Shown here: positions 55,105-63,403 of the stretch, in pieces
Position numbering within the stretch: the first letter of the stretch is position 1
Layout: each line of letters opens with the position of its first letter
Assembly (NCBI RefSeq): GCF_000190755.2
Contig: NZ_JH109152.1
Span: 434,001 to 498,000, forward strand
DNA: 64,000 nt
Origin: Methylobacter tundripaludum SV96
Lineage (GTDB): Bacteria; Pseudomonadota; Gammaproteobacteria; Methylococcales; Methylomonadaceae
Direction: 5' to 3'
Program-made: the position numbers and the translations under genes
Notes under the pieces: model-generated
What the model was told of the DNA's origin: nothing
Database searches by the model: none
The model's input: only the letters and a program-made list of their open reading frames with translations

Positions 55105-56040
55105 ATGAAAAAATTAAAATGCGCTGTTATCGGTACCGGTTACTTGGGCAAATTTCACGCAGAAAAATATGCGTCTCTGCCTGATTGCGAACTGGTTGCG
55201 GTTGTCGATATTAACGAAGCGGCGGCTAAAGAAGTTGCCGAAAAACACGGCGCAACAGCGCTGACGGACTATCAATCGCTGTTAGGTGAAGTCGATGCGG
55301 TCAGCATCGTGGTGCCTACGACACTGCATCATAAGGTCTCCAGGGATTTTCTCAATGCCGGCGCGCATGTGCTGGTTGAAAAACCGATTACCGTGACGGT
55401 TGCAGAAGCCGATGAATTGATCGTCATTGCCAAGGCAGGGAATTTGATTTTTCAGGTCGGGCATCTGGAACGGTTTAATCCGGCGGTATTGGGACTGGAC
55501 AAGGAGGAAAAACCGCTGTTCATCGAATCCCACCGCCTGTCCCCGTTTAATCCGCGCGCCAATGATGTCAGCGTGGTGCTGGATTTAATGATCCACGACA
55601 TCGATATTATTTTAGCCTTGGTGGATTCCGAGGTGGAACGCATCGATGCCAGCGGCACGGCGGTTTTAACGCAAGGCACCGACATTGCCAATGCCCGCTT
55701 GCTGTTTAAAAACGGTTGCGTGGCTAATGTGACGGCCAGCCGGATCAGCATGAAGATGGAACGCAAAATGCGCATGTTCAGGCCGTCTTCCTATGTCTCT
55801 GTAGATTTCCAGAATCGTATCTTGACCAAACATCGCACCGGCAAAGGAGAAATGTTCCCCGGCATTCCTGAAATAGAAACGGAAGAATCCGTTTTTGAAA
55901 GCGGCGATGCGCTGTTGGAAGAAATCAAGCATTTCGTTAACTGCATTCATACCGGGGACAACCCGCTGGTTTCCGGTGAAGCGGGAAAAAGAGCGCTGGA
56001 AACTGCGATAGCCATCACCCGGTTATTAGGCGATAAATAA
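55105..56040 (+). CDS. gnnA: UDP-GlcNAc 3-dehydrogenase GnnA-like (Gfo/Idh/MocA)
   Basis: This 311-residue NAD-binding oxidoreductase begins A-V-I-G-T-G-Y-L-G-K-F-H-A and has the H-V-L-V-E-K-P-I-T motif of the Gfo/Idh/MocA family. Context identifies it: an aminotransferase gene (gnnB) and lpxB follow. In Acidithiobacillus ferrooxidans GnnA oxidises C3 of UDP-GlcNAc and GnnB aminates it, so that lipid A carries a 2,3-diamino sugar with amide-linked acyl chains. The local arrangement matches that pathway; the specific substrate is inferred. Confidence 0.82.
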   Translation: MKKLKCAVIGTGYLGKFHAEKYASLPDCELVAVVDINEAAAKEVAEKHGATALTDYQSLLGEVDAVSIVVPTTLHHKVSRDFLNAGAHVLVEKPITVTVAEADELIVIAKAGNLIFQVGHLERFNPAVLGLDKEEKPLFIESHRLSPFNPRANDVSVVLDLMIHDIDIILALVDSEVERIDASGTAVLTQGTDIANARLLFKNGCVANVTASRISMKMERKMRMFRPSSYVSVDFQNRILTKHRTGKGEMFPGIPEIETEESVFESGDALLEEIKHFVNCIHTGDNPLVSGEAGKRALETAIAITRLLGDK

Positions 56041-56053
56041 CTGGGTTTAATAG

Positions 56054-56197
56054 TTCCCCACGCTCCGGCGTGGGAATTCAGTTAACAGCCGGACGGGGCA
56101 TGTTGCCCCGTCCGAAACGTTTTGATCTGGTTTGAATAGCCGTTTGGTTCGGGTCGTCTGGCGAAAACGTTAGGGACGGGGTTGCAAACCCCATCCC
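56054..56197. repeat. Cluster of three palindromes between gnnA and gnnB
   Basis: Stem 1 is TTCCCCACGC with GCGTGGGAA (56054-56076). Stem 2 is CGGACGGGGCA with TGCCCCGTCCG (56090-56114, perfect). Stem 3 is GGGACGGGGTT with AACCCCATCCC (56173-56197, one mismatch). Stems 2 and 3 resemble each other. They fill most of the 198-base spacer. Confidence 0.85.
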
Positions 56198-56238
56198 GCT
56201 TGAGCACAATCAATCGATAAACATAAAGGCAATAAAAC

Positions 56239-57336
56239 ATGATACCAATGGTAAACCTGAAGGCTCAATACGTTGAAATTAAAGATGAAATTGAGCGCGG
56301 TCTGGCTGAAACAATCGAAAATTGTTCGTTTATATTAGGGCCTAATGTTCAGGCTTTTGAAAAAGAAGCGGCCGATTATTTGGGTGTTAAACACGCTATT
56401 GCGGTGGCTTCAGGAACCGATGCGCTGCATCTGGCCTTGATCGCCGAAGGCATCGGTGCAGGCGATGAAGTGATTACCACCGCGTTCACCTTTATCGCTA
56501 CGGCGGAAGCGATCAAATATGTCGGCGCGATTCCCGTTTTCGTCGATATAGATCCCAAGACTTTCAATATCTCGCCGGAAGCGATAGAAAAAGCGATTAC
56601 TCCCAAAACCAAAGCGGTCATGCCGGTGCATTTGTTCGGTCAACCGGCCGACATGGCGGCCATTAAGCGGCTATGCGACCGGCATGATCTAAAGCTGATC
56701 GAAGATTGCTGCCAGTCGTTCGGCGCGAGCATCGACGGCAAGCAAACCGGCGCTATCGGCCATGCGGCCGGTTTCAGCTTTTTTCCCAGCAAAAACCTGG
56801 GTGCGTTTGGCGATGGCGGACTGGTCGTCACCAACTCCGACGAGACTGCGGCAAAGCTCAAAATGTTGCACAATCATGGCTCGGAAGTCCGTTATTACCA
56901 TGATGTGATCGGCTACAACAGTCGGCTTGATGAAATGCAGGCGGTCATCTTAAGAGCCAAATTAAAACGCATTGACCAATACAATAAAGGCCGTCGTCAT
57001 GCCGGGCATCTGTATTCGGAGTTGATGGCCGATTTGCCGTTGACCACGCCGTTTGAAGACGGTCTGGGCGAGCACGTTTATCACCAGTACACGTTGTTAT
57101 GCGACCGTCGCGATGAAGTTATGAAAGCCTTGCAGGATAAGCAGATTGGCTGTGCCGTGTACTATCCCGTGCCTTTGCACCGGCAGAATGTGTTTAAAGA
57201 GGAATACGCCGGCGTCAGTTTGCCGGTGACCGAATTTGTTGCGGCCAACTGTTTGTCATTGCCGATTTGTCCGTCTCTTGAGGATGACACCATCAGGGAG
57301 ATAGTGGCGGTTATTCGGGGTGTTTTGACGTCATAA
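56239..57336 (+). CDS. gnnB: DegT/DnrJ/EryC1 aminotransferase, GnnB-like
   Basis: This 365-residue PLP enzyme has the DegT-family pattern: G-T-D-A-L-H-L-A-L near residue 60, I-E-D-C-C-Q-S-F-G-A near 155 and the PLP lysine in F-F-P-S-K-N-L-G-A-F-G-D-G-G near 185. With gnnA upstream and lpxB downstream it is predicted to transfer an amino group from glutamate to 3-keto-UDP-GlcNAc, giving UDP-GlcNAc3N for LpxA. Related enzymes make other amino sugars, so the role rests on context. Confidence 0.85.
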   Translation: MIPMVNLKAQYVEIKDEIERGLAETIENCSFILGPNVQAFEKEAADYLGVKHAIAVASGTDALHLALIAEGIGAGDEVITTAFTFIATAEAIKYVGAIPVFVDIDPKTFNISPEAIEKAITPKTKAVMPVHLFGQPADMAAIKRLCDRHDLKLIEDCCQSFGASIDGKQTGAIGHAAGFSFFPSKNLGAFGDGGLVVTNSDETAAKLKMLHNHGSEVRYYHDVIGYNSRLDEMQAVILRAKLKRIDQYNKGRRHAGHLYSELMADLPLTTPFEDGLGEHVYHQYTLLCDRRDEVMKALQDKQIGCAVYYPVPLHRQNVFKEEYAGVSLPVTEFVAANCLSLPICPSLEDDTIREIVAVIRGVLTS

Positions 57337-57342
57337 AATTAC

Positions 57343-57414
57343 GTAGGGTACGCTGTGTGTACCACTTTCCGGGGCGTTTTTAACCCTATAAAAGGTACGC
57401 GCAGCGTACCCTAC
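57343..57414. repeat. Palindromic repeat touching the lpxB start
   Basis: Arms of 21 bases (57343-57363 starting GTAGGGTACGCTG, and 57394-57414) pair with two mismatches around a 30-base centre. The right arm ends 1 base before the predicted lpxB start codon, so the normal leader of lpxB seems to have been replaced. Confidence 0.85.
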
Positions 57415-57415
57415 T

Positions 57416-58594
57416 TTGAGTCTTGAAACCTTGCAACATAAACCCTTGAAAATCCTATTCAGTGCCGGAGAATCATCCGGCGACCAGCACGCCGCCAATA
57501 TGTTCCTTGAGCTGAAAAAACAGCAGCCGGACATTAAAGGCATCGGCATGGGCGGCGCAAAAATGGCTCAGGCGGGCATCGATATTCGTTACGATTCGGC
57601 CAATATCGCCGTTATCGGCGTGGTTGAAGTCATCAAGCATTATGCCGAAATCCGCCGTGCGTTAACACTGATGCAAGAGTTGGTAGCAACCGAGCGCCCC
57701 GACTTGCTGGTTTGCGTAGACTACAAGGAGTTCAACTTTAAACTGGCGCGTTACGCCAAACAGCAGGGCATTAAGGTTCTGTTTTACGTCAGTCCTCAAG
57801 TTTGGGCATGGCGGCCTGGACGGGTAAAAGCTTACGGTAAAGTCATCGACATGATGGCGGTGATATTCCCGTTTGAGACCGCTTATTACGACGCCGAAAA
57901 AGTGCCGGTACGCTATGTGGGGCATCCTTCGGTAGATAAAGTCCACGCCCAATACAGCAAAGATGAAGATCTAACCCGTTTCGGGCTGGATAAAAAAAAA
58001 CCGATTGTCGGCTTGTTGCCCGGCAGTCGTGTCAACGAAATCAAACGCATGTTGCCGGTCATGTTGGCCGCCGCCGAAACAGTGCAGGCCGGTTTGCCGG
58101 AGTGTCAGTTTATTTTGCCGCAAGCCGATTCAATCAGCGATGCATTGCTTGAAAGCTACACCAGCCAGTCGCCGCTTGCCATCACAATAATAAAAAATCA
58201 GCCTTATGATGTGATTCAATGCTGTGACGCGGTGATGACCACCTCAGGCACCGCAACGTTGGAAATCGCCTTGTTAACCGTACCCATGGTCATCGCCTAC
58301 AAGCTTTCACCGTTAACCTATTGGTTGGGCAAGTGGCTGGTCAATACGCCGTTTATAGGCCTGCCGAATATTGTGTCAGGCAAAAGCGTCATAAAAGAAC
58401 TGATTCAGCACGATGCGACAGCCGATAACCTGGCGACAGAAGTTATTCGGATTTTGACTGATAAAGCTTACGCCGATGAAATGCGCGAAAACCTGATCCA
58501 GGTTAAACAGCAGTTAGGGCAGGGCGGCGGTTCAAGAAACATGGCGCAGCTGGCATTGGAAATGCTGTTAACTCGGCCGGATGGCGGAAGTTAA
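57416..58594 (+). CDS. lpxB: Lipid A disaccharide synthase LpxB
   Basis: This 392-residue GT19 enzyme joins UDP-2,3-diacylglucosamine to lipid X. The start F-S-A-G-E-S-S-G-D-Q-H-A-A is diagnostic, with V-S-P-Q-V-W-A-W-R-P-G-R and L-P-G-S-R-V-N-E-I further on. No ATG precedes the conserved region; TTG at 57416 is the first usable codon and has no ribosome binding site, because a palindromic repeat abuts it. Translation may depend on coupling to gnnB or start at another TTG close by. Its two substrates come from the LpxA and LpxH steps. Confidence 0.94.
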   Translation: MSLETLQHKPLKILFSAGESSGDQHAANMFLELKKQQPDIKGIGMGGAKMAQAGIDIRYDSANIAVIGVVEVIKHYAEIRRALTLMQELVATERPDLLVCVDYKEFNFKLARYAKQQGIKVLFYVSPQVWAWRPGRVKAYGKVIDMMAVIFPFETAYYDAEKVPVRYVGHPSVDKVHAQYSKDEDLTRFGLDKKKPIVGLLPGSRVNEIKRMLPVMLAAAETVQAGLPECQFILPQADSISDALLESYTSQSPLAITIIKNQPYDVIQCCDAVMTTSGTATLEIALLTVPMVIAYKLSPLTYWLGKWLVNTPFIGLPNIVSGKSVIKELIQHDATADNLATEVIRILTDKAYADEMRENLIQVKQQLGQGGGSRNMAQLALEMLLTRPDGGS

Positions 58595-58684
58595 ATATCG
58601 GAACGGAAAATTTAAGCGGCGTCGATCAACCGGCGCTATAAAGTTATAAAGAATCAAATGTACAAAACAGCACAAGGGGCAGCT

Positions 58685-58819
58685 ATGGACATTGGAACTG
58701 TATTTAAACTGCTGGGCTATATGCTTTGGCCGTTTTTACTGGTGTTTTTATACTATCTGTTTGACAGGAAAGGTTTTAAGAAACAGCTGGAGAAATTTAA
58801 ACAAGACGGTTTTAAATAA
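58685..58819 (+). CDS. 44-residue single-span membrane protein
   Basis: An ATG at 58685 preceded by AAGGGG opens a frame of 44 codons. The peptide has one hydrophobic helix (L-L-G-Y-M-L-W-P-F-L-L-V-F-L-Y-Y-L-F) and a basic tail (D-R-K-G-F-K-K-Q then L-E-K-F-K-Q-D-G-F-K). The good ribosome binding site and membrane-protein composition support a real gene. No family is recognised. It lies after lpxB and before a stem shared with the convergent rhodanese gene. Confidence 0.65.
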   Translation: MDIGTVFKLLGYMLWPFLLVFLYYLFDRKGFKKQLEKFKQDGFK

Positions 58820-58830
58820 GAGTCTAATCG

Positions 58831-58855
58831 CATCAGGCGGGTTTGCCGCCTGATG
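58831..58855. terminator. Stem between convergent genes
   Basis: CATCAGGCGG and CCGCCTGATG form a perfect 10-base stem with a 5-base loop between the small membrane protein and the rhodanese gene. There is no T run of note. Confidence 0.6.
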
Positions 58856-58865
58856 ATGCCATTTC

Positions 58866-59189
58866 TTAATATCGCGGCACCGAATTATCGCAATCGGAAG
58901 ACCAGGCATCGATCCCGCCCGTTAAATTTGAAACATTCGTAAACCCTGAATGAACAAGATACATGCAGGCTTGTGAACTACGCACGCCATGATGGCAAAT
59001 GACTACCATTTCTTGTTGCGGGTCTAGCTCACTTAGTCTTTCCGGAATCTGATTAAGCGGAATTAACACACTGTTTTCTATGCTGGCATATTGAAACTCA
59101 TTAGGTTCCCTGACATCCAGCAAAAATAGATGCGGTTCATTTTGAATTCTGGTTTTTAATTCCGTTGCTGATACTTGTTTTATGGACAT
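58866..59189 (-). CDS. Single-domain rhodanese
   Basis: This 107-residue protein is a rhodanese domain with D-V-R-E-P-N-E-F near residue 25 and an active-site loop C-H-H-G-V-R-S. The catalytic Cys is present. Such proteins move sulfane sulfur (GlpE/PspE type). The ATG lies 3 bases after the aminotransferase stop, so the two are probably cotranscribed. The exact substrate is unknown. Confidence 0.88.
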   Translation of the reverse strand: MSIKQVSATELKTRIQNEPHLFLLDVREPNEFQYASIENSVLIPLNQIPERLSELDPQQEMVVICHHGVRSSQACMYLVHSGFTNVSNLTGGIDAWSSDCDNSVPRY

Positions 59190-59191
59190 GG

Positions 59192-60358
59192 TTAACCTTT
59201 GTTAATAAATTTTTCTAAACGTTGCATGGCAATGGCCATTCTATCTATGGATGTCGTATAAGCAAAGCGGATATAGTGATTGGCCTCATTTGTCCCAAAA
59301 TCCTTTCCCGGTGTTATTGCGACGCCTTCAGCTTCCAGCAAATCCAGGGCGAATTGATAGCTGTCAGCGGTAAATTTGGAACAGTTGGCATAAATATAGA
59401 ATGCACCATCCGGTTTGATGGGGATTTCAAAGCCCAGGCGCAACAATGCCTCATAAAGGAAGTCACGTCTGGCTTCAAATTCGGTACGTCTGCGTTCAAG
59501 CTCGGCCAGCGTGTCCTCATCAAATGCGGCTAATGCGGCATATTGCGAATGGGTTGCCGTGGCGATAAATATATTCTGCGCCAGCTTTTCGGTGGCATCG
59601 ATAAATTCCTCAGGTACTATCAACCAGCCGACGCGCCAGCCGGTCATGCCGAAATACTTGGAAAAGCTATTGATAACAAATACATTGTCGCTAAAGGCGA
59701 GCGCAGTCGTCGCGTTTTCACCATAAACCAGCCCGTGATAAATCTCATCGGAATAAAAGCAGCCGCCTAACTCATTAACGGTGTGAATGGCTTGTTTTAA
59801 TTGATCCGAGGCGATGACAGTGCCGGTAGGATTTGACGGCGAGGCAATCAACGCGCCTTTAGTGGCTTTAGTCCAATGCTGTTTGATGCGCGCGGCGGTC
59901 AGCTGATAGCGACTTGTGGCATCGACCGGAACGGTTCTGGCTTTACCGTCAAACAACTTAACAAAGTTGCTGTTACAGGGATAACAGGGGTCCGCCATCA
60001 GCAGTTCTTCCGCTGGATTAAGGCTGGCCCCAAGGGCTAATAAAAACGCCCCAGAGGCTCCAGGCGTTACAAAAATGCGTTTTTTGTCCACCATCACCGA
60101 ATAACGCGTTTGATAAAATTCGGCTATTTTTTCGCGCAGCTCCGGCAATCCCGCTGCCGGGGTATATTTCACTTCGCCGGTTTTAAGTTGTCTAATGCCC
60201 GCTTCAACAATGGTCTGCGGCGTAGCAAAATCAGGTTCGCCGATTTCCATGTGAATGACATCCTTGCCCTGCGCCTCCAATTGTTTTGCGCGGCGCAGTA
60301 GCTCCATCACATAAAAGGGTGAAATTCCCTGAGTCCGCTTTGCCAGTCGTACGCTCAT
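59192..60358 (-). CDS. Class I/II pyridoxal-phosphate aminotransferase
   Basis: This PLP enzyme (388 residues from ATG at 60358) has H-M-E-I-G-E-P-D-F, Y-P-C-N-S-N-F, A-S-P-S-N-P-T-G-T and the PLP lysine in S-F-S-K-Y-F-G-M-T-G-W-R. It belongs to the aspartate/alanine-aminotransferase-like class I family; substrate specificity cannot be read. The frame extends to a GTG at 60376, but the ATG fits the family start S-V-R-L-A-K-R. A rhodanese gene follows. dksA lies divergently upstream. Confidence 0.9.
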   Translation of the reverse strand: MSVRLAKRTQGISPFYVMELLRRAKQLEAQGKDVIHMEIGEPDFATPQTIVEAGIRQLKTGEVKYTPAAGLPELREKIAEFYQTRYSVMVDKKRIFVTPGASGAFLLALGASLNPAEELLMADPCYPCNSNFVKLFDGKARTVPVDATSRYQLTAARIKQHWTKATKGALIASPSNPTGTVIASDQLKQAIHTVNELGGCFYSDEIYHGLVYGENATTALAFSDNVFVINSFSKYFGMTGWRVGWLIVPEEFIDATEKLAQNIFIATATHSQYAALAAFDEDTLAELERRRTEFEARRDFLYEALLRLGFEIPIKPDGAFYIYANCSKFTADSYQFALDLLEAEGVAITPGKDFGTNEANHYIRFAYTTSIDRMAIAMQRLEKFINKG

Positions 60359-60470
60359 AATATCGACACTAATCACAAAAGCGGTAGATCATACCAATAA
60401 ACCTTGCTATCCGGTTGCTATTCTGCTAAAAATGCGCGGTTTTATTTAATCTTGTCTTAGGAGTTAATGG

Positions 60471-60905
60471 ATGACCGATAGTTCTAAAACTGGCGCATCA
60501 CCTTTCAGTTTTAAGCCTTATCAAGAAAAAGAAGGCGAAGAATACATGAATGCCGATCAATTGGAGCATTTTGAGACTATTCTTAAAAACTGGAAAGGCG
60601 AATTAATGCACGAAGTAGATCGCACTGTGCATCACATGCAGGATGACGCATCTAATTTTCCTGATCCTAATGACCGAGCGTCTCAGGAGTCAGAATTCAG
60701 TCTGGAATTAAGAACTCGTGATCGTGAACGACGGCTGATCAAGAAAATTGATGAATCCCTTAAAGAAATTGAATCAGGGGATTATGGTTTTTGTGAGTCT
60801 TGCGGCATTGAAATAGGCATACGCCGTCTGGAAGCGAGACCCACTGCCAGTCTGTGCATCGACTGCAAAACACTTGATGAAATTCGTGAAAAACAAATGG
60901 GTTAA
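60471..60905 (+). CDS. dksA: RNA polymerase-binding factor DksA
   Basis: This 144-residue protein is DksA (E. coli 151), which with ppGpp controls rRNA and stress promoters. The coiled-coil tip [11 protein letters not shown] has the D-x-x-D-x-A signature. The C-terminal zinc finger is C-E-S-C then L-C-I-D-C. A TTAGGAG ribosome binding site precedes the ATG. gluQRS follows directly, as in many gammaproteobacteria. Confidence 0.97.
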   Translation: MTDSSKTGASPFSFKPYQEKEGEEYMNADQLEHFETILKNWKGELMHEVDRTVHHMQDDASNFPDPNDRASQESEFSLELRTRDRERRLIKKIDESLKEIESGDYGFCESCGIEIGIRRLEARPTASLCIDCKTLDEIREKQMG

Positions 60906-60907
60906 TT

Positions 60908-61810
60908 CTGGATAAACAACCCACCATCGGCCGGTTTGCACCCTCGCCCACCGGCCCTTTACACCTCGGTTCACTCTACACGGCGCTTGCCGGTTTTCTT
61001 CAAGCCCGCTCACAACAAGGTCTGTGGCTGCTACGCATTGATGACCTCGACACCCCCAGAAACGTAAAAGGCTCGGCCGATACCCTATTAAAAACCCTGG
61101 AGGCTTTTGGCCTGCATTGGGACGGCGAGGTTTATTATCAAAGCCGACATATCGATGTTTATAACGATGTCTTCAACGACCTGCAAAAAAACCAACTGAT
61201 CTACCCCTGCACATGCAGCAGAAAAACACTGACGGCCAGCGATAGAGGGCAATCACAGCCCGATATATACCCCGGCATTTGCCGAGACCGGCAAACCCTT
61301 CCTGACGGTCCTCATGCACTGCGCATTAAAACCGATAACCGCATCATTACCTTTCAGGATGAACTGCAAGGCCTGATTTCCCATAACCTCGCCACGCAGG
61401 ACGGCGATTTTATCGTGAAGCGCAAAGACCGGATTATTGCCTATCAATTTGCCGTGGTGATTGATGATGACTTGCAACACGTTAATCATATTGTCCGCGG
61501 CTTTGATTTGCTGGATGCAACACCTAAACAGATTTACCTGCAACAGTTGCTGGGTCTTATTACTCCCCGCTATATGCATGTCCCTGTTATTGTTGACCAG
61601 CAAGGTTATAAGCTCAGCAAACAAACGCAGGCAATGGCGGTTGACTTAACGTCGCCTGACCGTGTTATTTTTGAGCTGCTGGTTTTATTAAAGCAAAATC
61701 CGCCGGTTGAACTGCAAGAAGCCCCGGTAACCGAGTTACTTGGCTGGGCGGTTGAACATTGGAATCCGGTTTTGTTGAAAAATGCGCATGCCGTTAGTTG
61801 CGACTATTAG
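60908..61810 (+). CDS. gluQ: Glutamyl-Q tRNA(Asp) synthetase, non-ATG start
   Basis: The frame reads I-G-R-F-A-P-S-P-T-G-P-L-H-L-G-S-L (HIGH-type site as H-L-G-S) from just after the dksA stop, with zinc-ligand cysteines Y-P-C-T-C-S and a K-L-S-K-Q motif in place of KMSKS. This paralogue of GluRS attaches glutamate to queuosine in tRNA-Asp. No ATG, GTG or TTG lies between the in-frame stop at 60887 and the conserved start, so CTG at 60908 or ATT at 60905 (overlapping the dksA stop) must initiate. The first ATG is 507 bases further in. The length of about 300 residues suits the family. Confidence 0.9.
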   Translation: MDKQPTIGRFAPSPTGPLHLGSLYTALAGFLQARSQQGLWLLRIDDLDTPRNVKGSADTLLKTLEAFGLHWDGEVYYQSRHIDVYNDVFNDLQKNQLIYPCTCSRKTLTASDRGQSQPDIYPGICRDRQTLPDGPHALRIKTDNRIITFQDELQGLISHNLATQDGDFIVKRKDRIIAYQFAVVIDDDLQHVNHIVRGFDLLDATPKQIYLQQLLGLITPRYMHVPVIVDQQGYKLSKQTQAMAVDLTSPDRVIFELLVLLKQNPPVELQEAPVTELLGWAVEHWNPVLLKNAHAVSCDY

Positions 61811-61885
61811 CTGAACAATAGCTACGAAGCTTGAGGAATTGCAGTTAAATAAGCCGAAAATGGAAAAAGCCTGCCCGCTTGGCGG

Positions 61886-63070
61886 CTAGATATTAACCTG
61901 ACTTAAGCAGAATGAATGCATTACTACCCGATTGCGGCCTTCCTGCTTGGCGCGGTACATCGCCTGATCGGCGGCGGCTACCAGCGAGCTAAACTCCAGT
62001 CCGGCATGTATTGAATCGGACACCCCGATGCTGATGGTACTGCGCAGGACGTCGCCACCGAATTCCATTATCAGTGCCGCATAGTTTTGACGCAGGCGAT
62101 CAGCCAATGTCCAGGCATCTTTTTCGATGGTGGAGGGCAGTAGAATACAGAATTCTTCACCTCCGTAGCGGGCGAAGTAGTCGTCGCTACGAATGGTTTT
62201 TTGCGCCACCGCAGCCAGACGCCTCAATACCTCATCCCCCACCGGATGACCGTAACGGTCATTGATGGACTTGAAATGGTCGACATCGATCATCATGATT
62301 GCCAGCGCATCTCCGGTACGGGTACATCGTGCCGACAGGCGGGCAGCCTCCTGTTCCAGGCTACGTCGGTTCAGCGCTCCGGTCAGCGCATCGCTTAATG
62401 CCAGTTTTTGAAGATCCGCAGAAAGTCGGTAATTCAGCATCAGCACGAACCCGAAGGCCAGGCACATTTGCGCCATGCTGCCAATAAAAAAAGTCGCCGG
62501 ATTAATGGGAGCTTGCGAAAAAAGGCCATAAGTATTGGCCGGAGAAAGAAAAACGATGGCCGCTCTAAGCAGTAACATCATCGCAACTACCGCGAATGAT
62601 CCACCGGTAAACCAATACGCAGTCCGCAACGGTTGTTCTATACGGATGAACAAGGCACGGGCGCAGGCCGCATTACATAAGGCAAACACCAACGAATTGG
62701 CGACAACGCGGGAATGAATATCAGGATGGAGGATAACGAACCAGATGCTTTGAATAAACACCAGTCCGGCCAGCAACCACGGAATGTACTTGTTGCAGAG
62801 CCCGGTCTTGAAAGCCTGGATGCCGTTGAATTGCAAGCCTATCCCTGTTGCCGCCAAGGTAGCGCCGAGTACCAGAACCCAAGAGCTGCCCGGTAATTCC
62901 TGCTGGGGATAGGAAAAGCCCAGACCCAGCCCTATGCATAGACCGCCCAATGCCCAGTGCTGCACGCCGCGGGTGTTACCGGCATGCAATCCCGCCAATG
63001 TCAGCAGGCCGGAAAACAGCAAGATCAACGCGGACATCATCACCATCATCGTGCGAGAGTCGAGATTCAT
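61886..63070 (-). CDS. Membrane-bound diguanylate cyclase
   Basis: This 394-residue protein has about six or seven N-terminal membrane helices (residues 8-220) and a C-terminal GGDEF domain: L-S-D-A-L-T-G-A-L-N-R-R near 230, D-V-D-H-F-K-S-I-N-D near 265 and the active G-G-E-E-F site. R-S-D-D five residues before it is the inhibitory I-site. It should make cyclic di-GMP at the inner membrane in response to an unknown signal. Confidence 0.93.
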   Translation of the reverse strand: MNLDSRTMMVMMSALILLFSGLLTLAGLHAGNTRGVQHWALGGLCIGLGLGFSYPQQELPGSSWVLVLGATLAATGIGLQFNGIQAFKTGLCNKYIPWLLAGLVFIQSIWFVILHPDIHSRVVANSLVFALCNAACARALFIRIEQPLRTAYWFTGGSFAVVAMMLLLRAAIVFLSPANTYGLFSQAPINPATFFIGSMAQMCLAFGFVLMLNYRLSADLQKLALSDALTGALNRRSLEQEAARLSARCTRTGDALAIMMIDVDHFKSINDRYGHPVGDEVLRRLAAVAQKTIRSDDYFARYGGEEFCILLPSTIEKDAWTLADRLRQNYAALIMEFGGDVLRSTISIGVSDSIHAGLEFSSLVAAADQAMYRAKQEGRNRVVMHSFCLSQVNI

Positions 63071-63403
63071 TGCGTCATCCGATAGTGGGCGAAAATCTTA
63101 AGTTGAATATGCACAATATTCCTAATTACAGCTTATGTTACAAGGTGTTGCGTATTTCCGGTAAATGTTACCGATTGCTATCGGGCGTGGCGATGCGGTT
63201 TAGCATATCCTGCCGGCAGTCGGCTTGTCGTCTATGCGTCGATTTCATTATATAGCAGACGAACCATAATGATAGAGCAGAATACTTACAATACGTCAGG
63301 ATAAAGCGCATCCTGCACATTGCTGATAATTAAACGGCTATAGCTTACAATGTTGATTGAACAGCGGGTTGATATATTACTTTTACTTTTTTGAGTCGCG
63401 GAC
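63071..63403. other. Spacer between the GGDEF gene and the permease gene
   Basis: About 330 AT-rich bases between divergent genes. No protein gene, RNA or strong hairpin was recognised. It must hold both promoters. Confidence 0.4.
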
